64,000 bases of DNA from Streptomyces uncialis (GCF_001905345.1 NZ_LFBV01000010.1:348224-412223), one strand, 5' to 3'. Numbered from the stretch's first letter, positions 10,723 to 23,017 are shown. The notes: generated by a model from the sequence alone, not told the origin. Made by a program: numbers and translations.

Positions 10723-11709
10723 TCAGCCTCGTCGCGAACGGGCCGCGCGGGCGATCGTGACGACCGCCTTCTCCAGCGCGTACTCCGGATCGTCACCGCC
10801 GCCCTTGACCCCCGCGTCGGCCTCCGCGACCGCGCGCAGCGCGACCGACACCCCGTCCTGGGTCCAGCCGCGCATCTGCTGACGCACCCGGTCGATCTTC
10901 CAAGGGGGCATACCCAGCTCGCGGGCGAGGTCGGCGGGACGGCCGCCCCGCGCGGACGACAGCTTCCCGATCGCCCGCACCCCCTGCGCCAGCGCGCTGG
11001 TGATCAGCACGGGCGCGACACCCGTCGACAGCGACCAGCGCAGCGCCTCCAGCGCCTCCGCCGTCCGTCCCTCGACCGCCCGGTCCGCGACCGTGAAGCT
11101 CGACGCCTCGGCCCGGCCCGTGTAGTAGCGGCCGACGATCGCCTCGTCGATGGTGCCCTCGACATCCGCGACGAGCTGCGCCACCGCCGACGCCAGCTCC
11201 CGCAGATCGCTGCCGATCGCGTCGACCAGTGTCTGGCACGCCTCCGGGGTCGCCGCCCGGCCGAGCGCGCGGAACTCCCCCCGGACGAAGGCCAGCCGGT
11301 CCGCGGGCTTCGTCATCTTCGGGCAGGCGACCTCCCGCGCACCCGCCTTGCGCGCGGCGTCCAGCAGGCCCTTGCCCTTGGCGCCGCCCGCGTGCAGCAG
11401 CACCAGCGTGATCTCCTCGGCGGGCGCTCCGAGATACGCCTTCACGTCCTTGACGGTGTCGGCGGACAGGTCGTGCGCGTTACGGACGACGACGACCTTG
11501 CGCTCGGCGAACAGCGAAGGACTCGTCAGCTCGGCGAGGGTGCCGGGCTGGAGCTGATCGGACGTGAGGTCACGGACGTCCGTGTCCGCGTCGACCGCGC
11601 GGGCGGCCGTCACCACCTGCTTCACGGCGCGGTCGAGCAGGAGGTCCTCCTGGCCCACGGCGAGCGTGAGGGGGGCGAGCGGATCGTCGTTTGCGGTCTT
11701 CTTGGCCAT
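10723..11709 (-). CDS. holA: DNA polymerase III subunit delta
   Basis: A 328-residue protein starting MAKKTANDDPLAPLTLAVGQ. It has the HolA order: an N-terminal ATPase-like region where the Walker A is degenerate (VGQEDLLLDRAV), DVRDLTSDQL and LFAERKVVVVRNA, then the clamp-loader collar with GMPPWKIDRVRQQMRGW. Delta opens the beta sliding clamp during loading. The ATG at 11709 gives a normal length; the upstream frame extension to 12219 is spurious, running through G-rich repeats and the next gene. It is usually near comEC in Gram-positive genomes, as here. Confidence 0.93.
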   Translation of the reverse strand: MAKKTANDDPLAPLTLAVGQEDLLLDRAVKQVVTAARAVDADTDVRDLTSDQLQPGTLAELTSPSLFAERKVVVVRNAHDLSADTVKDVKAYLGAPAEEITLVLLHAGGAKGKGLLDAARKAGAREVACPKMTKPADRLAFVRGEFRALGRAATPEACQTLVDAIGSDLRELASAVAQLVADVEGTIDEAIVGRYYTGRAEASSFTVADRAVEGRTAEALEALRWSLSTGVAPVLITSALAQGVRAIGKLSSARGGRPADLARELGMPPWKIDRVRQQMRGWTQDGVSVALRAVAEADAGVKGGGDDPEYALEKAVVTIARAARSRRG

Positions 11710-11763
11710 CACGGTCCAGCATCCCACGCCCCACCGACAGTCCCCGCGTGGACGACGCGCTGA

Positions 11764-11850
11764 GCGGTTCCGTTGCGGGGGGAGCCGTTGCCGGGGGGGG
11801 GTCCGTTGCCGGGGGGGTCCGTTCCCCTGGCGGTCCCGTTTCCCGGGCGG
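11764..11850. repeat. G-tract tandem repeat upstream of holA
   Basis: Units CCGTTGCCGGGGGGG recur with G runs of 6, 9 and 7, a possible quadruplex-forming stretch. The rest of 11710-11989 shows no gene. Confidence 0.55.
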
Positions 11851-11989
11851 CGCGGGGTACCTCGCCTCAACGGTGCCCCGCTGCCCTGGCGTGGATGCCG
11901 ACCCACCCGGGCGGCACCGAAGAACTCGCCGGGTACGGCCGCCGGAACCGACCAGTGACGGCCGCCGCACCCACACGGCCGGCTCGCCG

Positions 11990-12232
11990 CTACGGCGCCT
12001 CGCGCCAGCCGTCCCACTCACCGGCGAAGGCGTCGAGCGCGGCGGCGTCCAAGCGGGCGTCGGGGTCCTCGACGACCACCAGCCACTGGGCGTCCTCGGC
12101 GTCGTCCTCCCCCGCCAGCGCGTCCCGGACGAGCTGCGGTTCCTCCCGCACCCCGAACCGGTCGCCCAACGCCTCGGCCGCTTCCTCCGCCGCGTCCCGG
12201 TCGGGCAGCACCAGCACATGTCTCACATCGCT
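11990..12232 (-). CDS. Small conserved hypothetical protein
   Basis: An 80-residue acidic, Ala-rich protein whose N-terminus VRHVLVLPDRDAAEEAAEAL looks like a single alpha/beta unit, followed by ALAGEDDAEDAQWLVVVEDP and AGEWDGWREAP. I do not recognise a family; I believe similar short proteins occur in Streptomyces. The start is uncertain: GTG at 12232 (VSDVRH) is preferred, and another GTG lies at 12253. There is no convincing ribosome-binding site. Between it and the YceI gene are heptamer repeats of GGTCAGC (about 12287-12308). Confidence 0.6.
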   Translation of the reverse strand, partial: SDVRHVLVLPDRDAAEEAAEALGDRFGVREEPQLVRDALAGEDDAEDAQWLVVVEDPDARLDAAALDAFAGEWDGWREAP

Positions 12233-12412
12233 CACCGGAACATTGTCCGGCACCGGCGGAACGCCGGGGACAGCGGCCGGCCCGGTCAGCGGTCAGCGGT
12301 CAGCGGTAAGTCCAGCCGCCAGCGGAGGTCCGGCCGTCAGCGACCAGCGGGCGTCGCGGCTGTCGGTGGGCGTCACGACTACCGGCGGTCAACTGCGGTC
12401 AACGGCCGAGGG

Positions 12413-13297
12413 TCACCCCGCCGCCATGGGGACGACCTGCACGTCGAGGGTGATCCCGATACTCGGGCCGACCACGGCTATCCCGCGCGCGAGCATCGTC
12501 TGCCAGCTGACCGTGAAGTCGTCACGGTGCAGTTCGGTGGTGGCCCGGCACGCGGCTCGTGTCTCGCCCTCCATACCGTTGCCCAGGCCCAGGTACTCCG
12601 CGTCGAGCGTCACGGTCCGTGTCACCCCGTGCAGCGACAGGGCCCCGGTGATCGCCCATCGCTGACCACCCCGGTGAGCAAAGCGTTCGCTGTAGAACTC
12701 CAGGGTCGGAAAGCGCTGGACGTCGAGAAAGTCCGCCGACCGCAAATGATCGTCACGCATCCGCACATTGGTGTCGATGGACGCCGCGTCGATCACCACA
12801 TGCATCGCCGACTCCTCCATCCGCTCACCGATCCGCAACGCCCCCGCGAACCTGTTGAACCGTCCGTGAATCCGCGCCAGCCCGATATGCCGTGCCGTGA
12901 AACCGATCGAGGAATGCGTGGGCTCGATCTCCCAGTCCCCGGTCGAGGGCAGCGGTTGCGCCGGGGCGAGTTGCAGCACCACGTCACCGAGGGAGGAGTG
13001 CGTGCCCTCCGCGACCGTGACATCGGCCCGGTACGGTGCGTAGCCGTCCGAGGTCACCACGATCCGGTACTCCCCCGCCGGTACGGCCGCCACGAAAGAT
13101 CCGTACGGGTCCGTGCCGCCGTTCACCGTCATACGTCCGTCGCTGTCCGTCACGGTCAGTGTCGCGCCGCGCGCCGGTTCATGCACCGGGTCGAGCACCC
13201 GGCAACCGAGCACCCCGGCGCTCGGCGGCACGTTCACCGCCGACACGGGACCGACCCGCTGAGCGTTCCTACGATTTCCCAGCCAACGGCCCAGCAT
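12413..13297 (-). CDS. YceI family protein with N-terminal carboxypeptidase-regulatory-like domain
   Basis: A 294-residue protein. Residues about 25-105 resemble a transthyretin-like/CarboxypepD-regulatory fold (GATLTVTDSDGRMTVNGGTD, GSFVAAVPAGEYRIVVTSDG). Residues about 115-290 are YceI-like (WEIEPTHSSIGFTARHIGLA, LRSADFLDVQRFPTLEFYSE, GALSLHGVTRTVTLDAEYLG). YceI proteins are lipocalin-like beta barrels that bind isoprenoid-type lipids. There is no signal peptide, so a cytoplasmic lipid-binding role is inferred. The ATG at 13297 has GGAG eleven bases upstream. It is a monocistron between comEC and the small hypothetical gene. Confidence 0.85.
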   Translation of the reverse strand: MLGRWLGNRRNAQRVGPVSAVNVPPSAGVLGCRVLDPVHEPARGATLTVTDSDGRMTVNGGTDPYGSFVAAVPAGEYRIVVTSDGYAPYRADVTVAEGTHSSLGDVVLQLAPAQPLPSTGDWEIEPTHSSIGFTARHIGLARIHGRFNRFAGALRIGERMEESAMHVVIDAASIDTNVRMRDDHLRSADFLDVQRFPTLEFYSERFAHRGGQRWAITGALSLHGVTRTVTLDAEYLGLGNGMEGETRAACRATTELHRDDFTVSWQTMLARGIAVVGPSIGITLDVQVVPMAAG

Positions 13298-13539
13298 TCC
13301 CGAAAACACTCCAGTGCGGCGCGACGTCGTTCGATTCGATAACGCATTCGACCATCCGCAGCGCATTCCCGGCAAACGCGTGCCGTATCCGCACCACCCC
13401 CACCGTCCGGTCCCGCTGCCCGCGACTTCCCCGGCACCGCCCATTCCCTCCCTCGCACGTTGATCCGCGGCTCCGTTCCCACCGTTCCGCCCGCTCCCCC
13501 CTTCCCCCTCCGCTTTGCCAACGCGATGCCCGGTGCCGG

Positions 13540-16035
13540 TCAGCGGTGCGCGACCGTCGCGGGACCCCGCCCGTCCCCGTCGAGCACGGCCACCGAACCG
13601 TCACGGTCCGTGCGCGACACCTGTGCCCCGGCCGCCTCCAGCGCCCCGATCGTCCTCGCCGAGGGATGCCCGTACGGGTTGTCCCGGCCGCAGGAGATCA
13701 GGGCGAGCCGCGCACGGGTCAGCTCCAGCAGCTCCGGGTCCTGGAAGGGCGACCCGTGGTGCGCCACCTTCACCACGTCCACCCGCGCGGACCGGCCGCC
13801 GAGCGGCCCCCGCACCAACGCCCGCTGCGCGGGCGGCTCCAGATCACCGAGCAACAACATCCGCAGCCCGCCGCTGCGCACCAACAGCGTCACGCTCGCG
13901 TCGTTCGGCTCCAGCGGACCCATCGCACCGGGCGCCCGTGTGTCCTGCGGCCACAGCACCTCCCACTCGACGGGTCCGGTGCGCCGCCGTTCCCCCGCCA
14001 CCGCGTGCCGCAGCGCGATCCCCCGCCCGGCGGCGGTCCGTCGCACCGCCGCGGCTTGCGCGGCGGGCTCCGCGAGGCCCGTCGTCTCGATCACCCCCAC
14101 GTCCCGGCCCCGCAACACCCCCTCCAGTCCCGCCACATGGTCCAGATGGAAGTGGGTGAGCAGCACCAGTGGCACCCGGGTGATCTGGAGCCGCCGCAGA
14201 CACCGGTCGACCCGCCCCGGATCGGGCCCCGCGTCGACCACCACCGCACTGCCCCCACCCGCCGCCAGCACCAACGCGTCCCCCTGCCCCACGTCGCACA
14301 TCACCAACCGCCACCCGGGCGGCGGCCATCCCGTCATGACCCGGGTCAGCGGCACCGGCTGCACCACGGCCAGCACCAGGGCGAAGGCGCACGCCGACGC
14401 GAGGGGCGGACTCCGCAGCAACCGCCGTACCGTCGGCACGGCCAGCGCGACCGCCGCCGCCAATAGCAGCGCGCCCCGCCAGCCGCCCGGCCACCCCAGC
14501 GAACCGCCCGGCAAGGCGGCCCCCGTCCGGGCGATCCCGGCGATCCACCCCGCCGGCCAGCCGCCGCACCACGCGATGACCTCCGCCACCGGCATCGCCA
14601 CCCACGCCGTGATCAGGGCGCCGAACCCCAGGACCGTCGCGGGGGCCACCGCGAACTCCGCCAGCAGATTGCACGGCACCCCGACGACACTCACCCGCTG
14701 CGCGAACGTCGCCACCACCGGCGCGCACACCGCCTGGGCGGCGGCCGCCGCCGCCAGCGCCTCGGCGACCCGGCCGGGCACACCGCGCCGCCGCAGTGCG
14801 GCGCTCCACCCCGGCGCCACCGTGAGCAGGGCGCCCGTCGCGAGGACGGACAGCAGGAAGCCCGGCTTCCGGGCCAGCCACGGGTCATGGAGCACCAGCA
14901 GCAGGACGGCCGCCGCCAGCGCGGGCAGCAACGATCTCCGGCGTCCGGTGACCATCGCGAGCAGCGCGATCCCGCCGCAGGCCGCCGCCCGCACCACACT
15001 CGGCTCCGGTCCGCACACCACGACGAACCCGAGACTGAGCCCTGCGGCCAGGACCGCCGTCGCCCGCAGTCCGATGCCGAGCCTGGGCGCCAGCCCCCGC
15101 CGTTCCACGGACTGCGACATCCCCGGCGGGCCGACGAGCAACGCGAGCAGCACGACGAAGTTCGAACCGCTCACCGCCATGAGGTGCGTCAGATCCGTCC
15201 TCTCGAACGCGTCCCGCAGCTCCGGGGTGACCCGCGAGGTGTCCCCGACCACCAGTCCCGGCAACAGCGCCCGCGCGTCCTCGGGCAGCCCCGCGGTGGC
15301 CCGGCGCAGGCCCGTCCGTAACTCCCCGGCGATCCGCTGCACCGCCGATGGCGGCGCGACCACACGCGGCGGTCCCTCCCCGTCGACCCGTACGACGGCC
15401 GCGATGTCACCGCCGCGCCGCTGGGGCGGGGCGAGCCGTCCCATGACCCGCAGCCGGGTGGACGGCAGTACTTCCAGCCACCGCCCCGGCGCCCGGCCGG
15501 CGTCCACCATGAGCAGCACGGGCGTACGGGTCCGGGTGACCGCGCCGTCCGCCGCCGTCACCCGGACCACCCGGGCGTCGACCAGCACGAGCGGCGGCGC
15601 CGCGGCTCCCGTTGGACGCGGGCGCGCCCGGCGCGGGTCCGCCGCCACCTCCACCTCGAAGGTCGCCGCCGCGTACCGGTCGGCGAGCTCCGGGACCGGC
15701 CCCCGCCATAGATCGGCCCCGTGCAGACCGGCCGCGGCAGCCGAGGCCGCCACACACAGCAGCACCGCAGCCCAGGTCACCCGCCGTGCCGCCGTCCAGC
15801 CACCACTCGGGCGCCAGGGCACAAGCAGCGCCACGGCCGCGACCGCGGCGCACAGCACCACCCCCGCCGTCCACCACGGTGAGGCTCCGAGGAGCAGCGC
15901 GGCGGTCAGCCACACGGCAAGCGCGGGCGGCACCAGCCGGAGGTCCGCGGCCGTGTTGCCGAGCGCCGTGTTGCCGGATGCTGTGCTGCCAAGGGCTGGG
16001 CTGCCGGAGGAGACGACCCCAGGAGCCCCGCTCAC
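13540..16035 (-). CDS. comEC: ComEC/Rec2 DNA-uptake channel with metallo-beta-lactamase domain
   Basis: An 831-residue polytopic membrane protein. Two hydrophobic helices follow the short N-terminus, then a DUF4131/OB-like external region (about 60-225), the Competence transmembrane domain (about 230-540), and a C-terminal metallo-beta-lactamase-like nuclease (about 555-831; LTHFHLDHVAGLEG, VVKVAHHGSPFQD). In competent bacteria ComEC carries single-stranded DNA across the membrane. Natural competence is not established in Streptomyces, so the role here is open. The start GTG overlaps the comEA stop by four bases (GTGA), indicating translational coupling. Confidence 0.93.
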   Translation of the reverse strand: MSGAPGVVSSGSPALGSTASGNTALGNTAADLRLVPPALAVWLTAALLLGASPWWTAGVVLCAAVAAVALLVPWRPSGGWTAARRVTWAAVLLCVAASAAAAGLHGADLWRGPVPELADRYAAATFEVEVAADPRRARPRPTGAAAPPLVLVDARVVRVTAADGAVTRTRTPVLLMVDAGRAPGRWLEVLPSTRLRVMGRLAPPQRRGGDIAAVVRVDGEGPPRVVAPPSAVQRIAGELRTGLRRATAGLPEDARALLPGLVVGDTSRVTPELRDAFERTDLTHLMAVSGSNFVVLLALLVGPPGMSQSVERRGLAPRLGIGLRATAVLAAGLSLGFVVVCGPEPSVVRAAACGGIALLAMVTGRRRSLLPALAAAVLLLVLHDPWLARKPGFLLSVLATGALLTVAPGWSAALRRRGVPGRVAEALAAAAAAQAVCAPVVATFAQRVSVVGVPCNLLAEFAVAPATVLGFGALITAWVAMPVAEVIAWCGGWPAGWIAGIARTGAALPGGSLGWPGGWRGALLLAAAVALAVPTVRRLLRSPPLASACAFALVLAVVQPVPLTRVMTGWPPPGWRLVMCDVGQGDALVLAAGGGSAVVVDAGPDPGRVDRCLRRLQITRVPLVLLTHFHLDHVAGLEGVLRGRDVGVIETTGLAEPAAQAAAVRRTAAGRGIALRHAVAGERRRTGPVEWEVLWPQDTRAPGAMGPLEPNDASVTLLVRSGGLRMLLLGDLEPPAQRALVRGPLGGRSARVDVVKVAHHGSPFQDPELLELTRARLALISCGRDNPYGHPSARTIGALEAAGAQVSRTDRDGSVAVLDGDGRGPATVAHR

Positions 16036-17093
16036 GGCCGGACCAGGTCCTTCAGCGTGGCGAAGCGCCGGTCACCGATCCCGGTCACCTCGCGGAGCTG
16101 TGCCACGGTGCGAAAGCCGCCCTGCTGGGCGCGGTGGTCGACGATCCGCTGGGCGAGCACCGGTCCCACCCCGGGCAGCGTGTCGAGTTGGGCGGCGGTG
16201 GCGGAGCTGAGCGAGAGCGGCGCGGACCCCGGTGCGCCGCCCGCGGAAGGTCCTGCGCCGGTCACCGGCCCCGCCGGGGAACCGGCCACCGACCCGGCAC
16301 CGGTCGCCGTCCCCGGTCCTTCGGGACGTGCCCCCACGACGATCTGCTCACCGTCCACGAGCATCCGCGCGCGATTGAGCCCGGTGAGGTCCGTGCCCGG
16401 TTTCACGCCGCCCGCCGCGCCCAGCGCGTCGGCCACCCGGGACCCGGCGGGCAGCCGCTGGAGCCCCGGATCACGTACCTTGCCGCCGACGTCGACCACC
16501 ACCCGTGGCCCGGCGAGTCGCGCGGACGCGGTCGGTCCGGGAGGAGCCGCGCGCACCAGCTCCGGGGCGCGTACGGGCTGCGGACGGCCAGCCCAGAAGT
16601 GCTGGACAGCGAACCCGACCGCGATCACCAGGACGACGGTCAGCGCCACCAGGCTCCGGCGCTCCAGCCCGCAGCGCGTCCGGAGCCACAGCGGCAGCCG
16701 CTCGCGTACCGCGAGCACCGCCCGTGCCCCACGCGACAGCTCAGCGTCGGGGCCCGGAGGCAGTCGGCCCCCGGACTCCCGCCCGCCGAGGCCGGACCCC
16801 TCCGGCCCGGGGCGCGAAGACCCCCCACCCAACGGCCCGCGCTCCACAGGCCCGTGCCGCGAGACCCCGTCCCGCGACGGCCCGTACCGCTCCCCCGGCC
16901 CGGGTCCCCGCCGCCCGTACTCCGCGAACGACGCGTCCGCCCGCCGCCGCACCCGCCCGTCCGACCCCGCGGCCCGGCCGGGACCGCTGCCCGCTCCACT
17001 CGGCCCGCGCCGCCGCCGCGCTACCTCGGCCGGGGGCTCCGCGAGCTCCGCCGACGCATCCGTACCCTCACCAGGAAGAATTCGAGAACTCAT
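16032..17093 (-). CDS. comEA: ComEA-like membrane DNA-binding protein
   Basis: A 353-residue protein: a long Arg/Gly/Pro-rich cytoplasmic N-terminus (1-140), one membrane helix (SLVALTVVLVIAVGFAVQHF, about 148-167), an SLBB-like domain (VVVDVGGKVRDPGLQRLPAG, DGEQIVVGARP, about 197-260), and a C-terminal helix-hairpin-helix DNA-binding domain (LDTLPGVGPVLAQRIVDHR, LREVTGIGDRRFATLKDL, about 305-350). ComEA binds incoming double-stranded DNA at the cell surface. The start is ATG at 17093; the upstream frame to 17612 runs through repeat DNA. It overlaps comEC by four bases. Confidence 0.9.
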   Translation of the reverse strand: MSSRILPGEGTDASAELAEPPAEVARRRRGPSGAGSGPGRAAGSDGRVRRRADASFAEYGRRGPGPGERYGPSRDGVSRHGPVERGPLGGGSSRPGPEGSGLGGRESGGRLPPGPDAELSRGARAVLAVRERLPLWLRTRCGLERRSLVALTVVLVIAVGFAVQHFWAGRPQPVRAPELVRAAPPGPTASARLAGPRVVVDVGGKVRDPGLQRLPAGSRVADALGAAGGVKPGTDLTGLNRARMLVDGEQIVVGARPEGPGTATGAGSVAGSPAGPVTGAGPSAGGAPGSAPLSLSSATAAQLDTLPGVGPVLAQRIVDHRAQQGGFRTVAQLREVTGIGDRRFATLKDLVRP

Positions 17094-17244
17094 GCCTTCG
17101 ACGGTAGGGATTTCGCCCGACTCGCGATGATCATGAACGATTCCCGTGGACAGCACCCCACTTGTGGATAACTCCACCCCCCGAAGGAGTGACGGACACC
17201 TCCGGAACACACTTGGGCCCCCTCCTCGCGCGGTCGCAGGACTC

Positions 17245-17633
17245 ACGGAAGGGGGTGGGCGGGAATCTCTGCCCGCAGACTCCGACGCCCCCACTACAGC
17301 CACTGAACGCCCGTACCGAGCGCGTTGGAGCGAGGACGGAGAATCCCGACCGGCCCCGACCCGAAGAACAAACAGAACGCGCCCCAAAGGGGCGCGAGGA
17401 ACTGCGCGAAGACGAGGACAGACCCGCACCCGACGAACAGACCCGAAGGGGCAGCACCCAGGGGCGCGAGGAACTGCGCAAAACCACCGACCGACGGCAC
17501 AGGAACAAGTGCGCCCAGCACAGGAAACCCAGGGGCGCGAGGAACTGCGCAAAACCCACGAGCGACCGCACAGGAACAAGCGCGTCCCGCCGGACAGACC
17601 TACGAAGCGCAAGCGAAGGCGACCCGCGAGGGA
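17245..17633 (-). repeat. Dispersed intergenic repeat, long copy abutting degV
   Basis: It has the same ordered blocks as 2592-2860: GGGCGGGAATCTCTGCCCGC near 17255, GAGCGCGTTGGAGCGAGGAC near 17318, inverted cores at about 17392, 17460 and 17533 (three tandem copies instead of one), then GGCGACCCGCG touching the degV stop. With 17094-17244 this fills the comEA-degV gap; no gene is supported. Confidence 0.88.
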
Positions 17634-18482
17634 CTACCGTCCGGACACCACGACCCCGAGCAGCCCGGGCCCGGTATGCGCCCCGATCACCGCGCCCACC
17701 TCGCTGACGTGCAACTCCCCCAGCCCGGGGATACGTTCCCGCAGTCGCTCGGCGAGCGCCGCGGCCTTCTCGGCCGCCGCGAGGTGATGGACCGCGATGT
17801 CGACCGGTCCCCCGACCCCCGCCCGGTCCGCCGCGATCTCCTCCAGCCGGGCGATCGCCTTCGCCGCGGTGCGTACCTTCTCCAGCGGTTCGATCCGCCC
17901 GTCGGCCAGTTGGAGCAGCGGTTTCACGGCGAGCGCGGACCCGAACAGCGCCTGGGCCGTCCCGATCCGTCCGCCGCGTCGCAGATAGTCGAGGGTGTCG
18001 ACGTAGAAGTAGGCGGAGGTGGCCGCCGCGCGCTTCTCGGCCGCGGCGACCGCCTCGTCGATCCCCGCGCCCGCCGCGGCGGCCTCCGCCGCGGCGACGG
18101 CGCAGAACCCGAGGGCCATGGCGATCATGCCGGTGTCGACCACATGGACGGGCACCGGAGCGTCCCGCGCGGCGAGCACGGCCGCGTCGTACGTACCGGA
18201 CAGTTCCGAGGAGAGGTGGAGCGAGACGATGCCCGGGGCTCCCGACCGGGCGACCTCGCGGTAGGTGGCGGCGAAGACCTCGGGGGCGGGCCGGGAGGTG
18301 GTGACGGGGCGGCGCTTCTGGAGGGCCTGGGCGAGCGAGCGGGCGGAGATCTCGGTGCCCTCCTCCAGCGCCTGGTCACCGAGGACGACGGTCAGCGGAA
18401 CCGAGGTGATGTCGTGCTGCCGCATCGCCCGCTCCGGCAGGTAGGCCGTGGAATCGGTGACGATGGCGACATGGCTGGACAT
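17634..18482 (-). CDS. DegV family fatty-acid-binding protein
   Basis: A 282-residue protein with the DegV signature: VAIVTDSTAYLP at the N-terminus, SRPAPEVF (the loop that holds the carboxylate), LHLSSELSGTYDAA, VVDTGMIAMALG, and the second-domain motif LDYLRRGGRIG. DegV/FakB proteins bind fatty acids and can present them to a FakA kinase; no fakA is seen nearby, so that role is inference. The ATG at 18482 gives the family N-terminus. The stop codon abuts a dispersed repeat. Confidence 0.93.
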   Translation of the reverse strand: MSSHVAIVTDSTAYLPERAMRQHDITSVPLTVVLGDQALEEGTEISARSLAQALQKRRPVTTSRPAPEVFAATYREVARSGAPGIVSLHLSSELSGTYDAAVLAARDAPVPVHVVDTGMIAMALGFCAVAAAEAAAAGAGIDEAVAAAEKRAAATSAYFYVDTLDYLRRGGRIGTAQALFGSALAVKPLLQLADGRIEPLEKVRTAAKAIARLEEIAADRAGVGGPVDIAVHHLAAAEKAAALAERLRERIPGLGELHVSEVGAVIGAHTGPGLLGVVVSGR

Positions 18483-18556
18483 GGGCTGGAGATTACCCGC
18501 CGGGCCTGCGGAGCGGCAGTCCGGGCCGTCGGGGAGCGGTGACCGGAGGGGCCCGG

Positions 18557-19351
18557 TCAGGTGGTGCTCTCCGGGCGGGGCTTCTTCTCCCACGAGTAGG
18601 TGGGCCGGGCGACGGGCGGCGCGATGGCCGGAGCGGCCGGCTCGGCACCGCCTGCGGGCCAGGTCTGCTCCTGGGCCCCGGCGCGGCCTTCGGGACCGGC
18701 GGGCGCGGGCCAGGGCGCGGGGCCGTCCTTGGCGGGCTCGGCGGACGCGGACGCGGTGGACGCCGACGAAGGGGCGGCGGCCGGGTCCTGCGCGCCGGGG
18801 GCCGCTTCGGTGGTCCAGTGCCGCAGGGCGCCCGCCTCCATGTCGATCTGGAGGCTGAGGGAGTCCAGGTCGTCGTTGGCGAAGCGGTGGGCGCGGTCGC
18901 GGGCCGCCCAGCGCAGGGCGTCGGCGGACTTGGTGATCTGGTCGGTGCGCTCACGCATCTCGGGCAGCGCGGCGGAGAGCCGGGAGCGGTCGGGCTCGGT
19001 CTCCAGCCGCTTCAGCTCGCGGTCGAGCTCATGGCCGTGGGTGCTGAGCCGGTCGAAGAGGCTGAGGGACTCCCGCAGCGACTCGTCCTCGCCGACGGCC
19101 GCCTGGAGGGCGTCCTGGGTGGCCCGCATGGAGGTGCGCAGCTTCAGCCGCAGCTGGGCCAGCTCCCCGGCGGCACCCGGCTGGGTGTAGGACTTCGCCT
19201 TGAGGGTGGTGTCCTCGACGGTGCGCCGCGCCTGGTGGATCGTGCGGTCCACGCCGCGCTTGGCCGCGCCGACGACCTTGACCGTGGCGTACACCCCGAG
19301 CGCGACCAGCAGGACGAAGAGCAACGCCACGACGGCGATCACGGCTTCCAT
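18557..19351 (-). CDS. Membrane-anchored coiled-coil protein
   Basis: A 264-residue protein with one N-terminal membrane helix (VIAVVALLFVLLVALGVYAT, residues 4-23), then a long charged helical region (about 60-165) rich in heptad-like Leu (LAQLRLKLRTSMRATQDALQ, FDRLSTHGHELDRELKRLE), then an Ala/Pro-rich tail ending SWEKKPRPE. Topology suggests a cytoplasmic coiled coil tethered to the membrane. I recognise no named family. The start ATG follows GAGAGGACCGTC. It lies between leuS and degV on the same strand, with gaps of 185 and 74 bases, so it is probably its own unit. Confidence 0.75.
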   Translation of the reverse strand: MEAVIAVVALLFVLLVALGVYATVKVVGAAKRGVDRTIHQARRTVEDTTLKAKSYTQPGAAGELAQLRLKLRTSMRATQDALQAAVGEDESLRESLSLFDRLSTHGHELDRELKRLETEPDRSRLSAALPEMRERTDQITKSADALRWAARDRAHRFANDDLDSLSLQIDMEAGALRHWTTEAAPGAQDPAAAPSSASTASASAEPAKDGPAPWPAPAGPEGRAGAQEQTWPAGGAEPAAPAIAPPVARPTYSWEKKPRPESTT

Positions 19352-19471
19352 GACGGTCCTCTCCCGGTCCTGCGACGTCTCTTCAACGGTAAACGCAAAA
19401 GGCGGTGCGCGAGTTCCATCCCGGCCCCCGTCCCACCCGTAGGGGATACCCCCGGCCCGCCGACCGGGTCC

Positions 19472-19500
19472 GGTCCCCGAGGACAGTGTCCCCGGGGGCC
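19472..19500 (-). terminator. Possible leuS terminator
   Basis: A compact hairpin with arms GGTCCCCGAGGACA and TGTCCCCGGGGGCC (12 of 14 pairs match), 37 bases past the leuS stop. Confidence 0.4.
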
Positions 19501-19536
19501 GGGCCGTTCAAGCGGGCGGGCCGGTGGATCGGCGGG

Positions 19537-22527
<2,991 letters not shown>

Positions 22528-22604
22528 GATCCCTAAAGCTCCATCGATCGTCATCTGCCTGCGGGCGTCGACCCGTTCGGGTCCGGTCGCGGCACGGTCC
22601 GGAA

Positions 22605-22632
22605 ACGAAAAAACCCCTCGCACAGGAGGGGG
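22605..22632 (-). terminator. leuS attenuator hairpin with U tract
   Basis: Reading toward leuS: CCCCTC, a six-base loop CTGTGC, GAGGGG, then six T residues, ending about 80 bases before the leuS start. A real intrinsic terminator inside a 5' leader, placed 44 bases after the Leu-rich leader peptide stop. A second hairpin (CCGACGGAT with ATCCGGTCGG, about 22646-22671) lies between them and could be the competing structure. Confidence 0.8.
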
Positions 22633-22675
22633 CGCCGCGCCGATGCCGACCGGATTCGTCATCCGTCGGGACTGA

Positions 22676-22714
22676 TCAGCGCGGCCCGCTAAGCAGAAGG
22701 CGTACGGCACGCAT
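22676..22714 (-). CDS. Leader peptide of leuS (three consecutive Leu codons)
   Basis: A 12-residue open frame [12 protein letters not shown] with Leu codons CTT-CTG-CTT in a row, followed by TGA, then the attenuator hairpin. CTT is rare in this GC-rich genome, which would make stalling sensitive to charged tRNA-Leu. Classical attenuators upstream of leuS have been predicted in some Streptomyces (comparative genomics, from memory). No clear Shine-Dalgarno is seen, so translation is inferred from position and codon content. Confidence 0.7.
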   Translation of the reverse strand: MRAVRLLLSGPR

Positions 22715-23017
22715 GGCGCCAGGGTACCGCAGGGCCCGCATCGTCGCGACGGTACAGGCGTGCGGTCGCCGCGCGCGCGTGGGAGCCCTCTCACCCGGAC
22801 ATGGGAGCGCCCTCACGCGCGCGGGGTGACCGGCGGCGAGCTGTGGGTGGGGGCGTCCGGCACGGGAGTCCCCACGCGTGCGTGGATGCGACCGAAGGGG
22901 CGCGGTGTCCGGCGTCATGTGAGAGACCGGTGACGTCTTGATGAGGATCGGCACACAGAATCATTGGCCATCGATTACTTCGCGTACCGCCCGCTAACGG
23001 GACAACACAAAGATCAT

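Noticed and set aside
13540-17093. Evidence that the organism is naturally competent
   Set aside because: comEA and comEC are widespread in Streptomyces without demonstrated competence, and no uptake pilus genes are in the window.
16032-17612. Longer comEA start near 17612
   Set aside because: The extra 170 codons run through the dispersed intergenic repeat in an antisense-like composition.
22528-22740. T-box riboswitch upstream of leuS
   Set aside because: No T-box sequence (TGGN) or specifier-loop architecture is seen; the leader peptide and terminator explain the region better.
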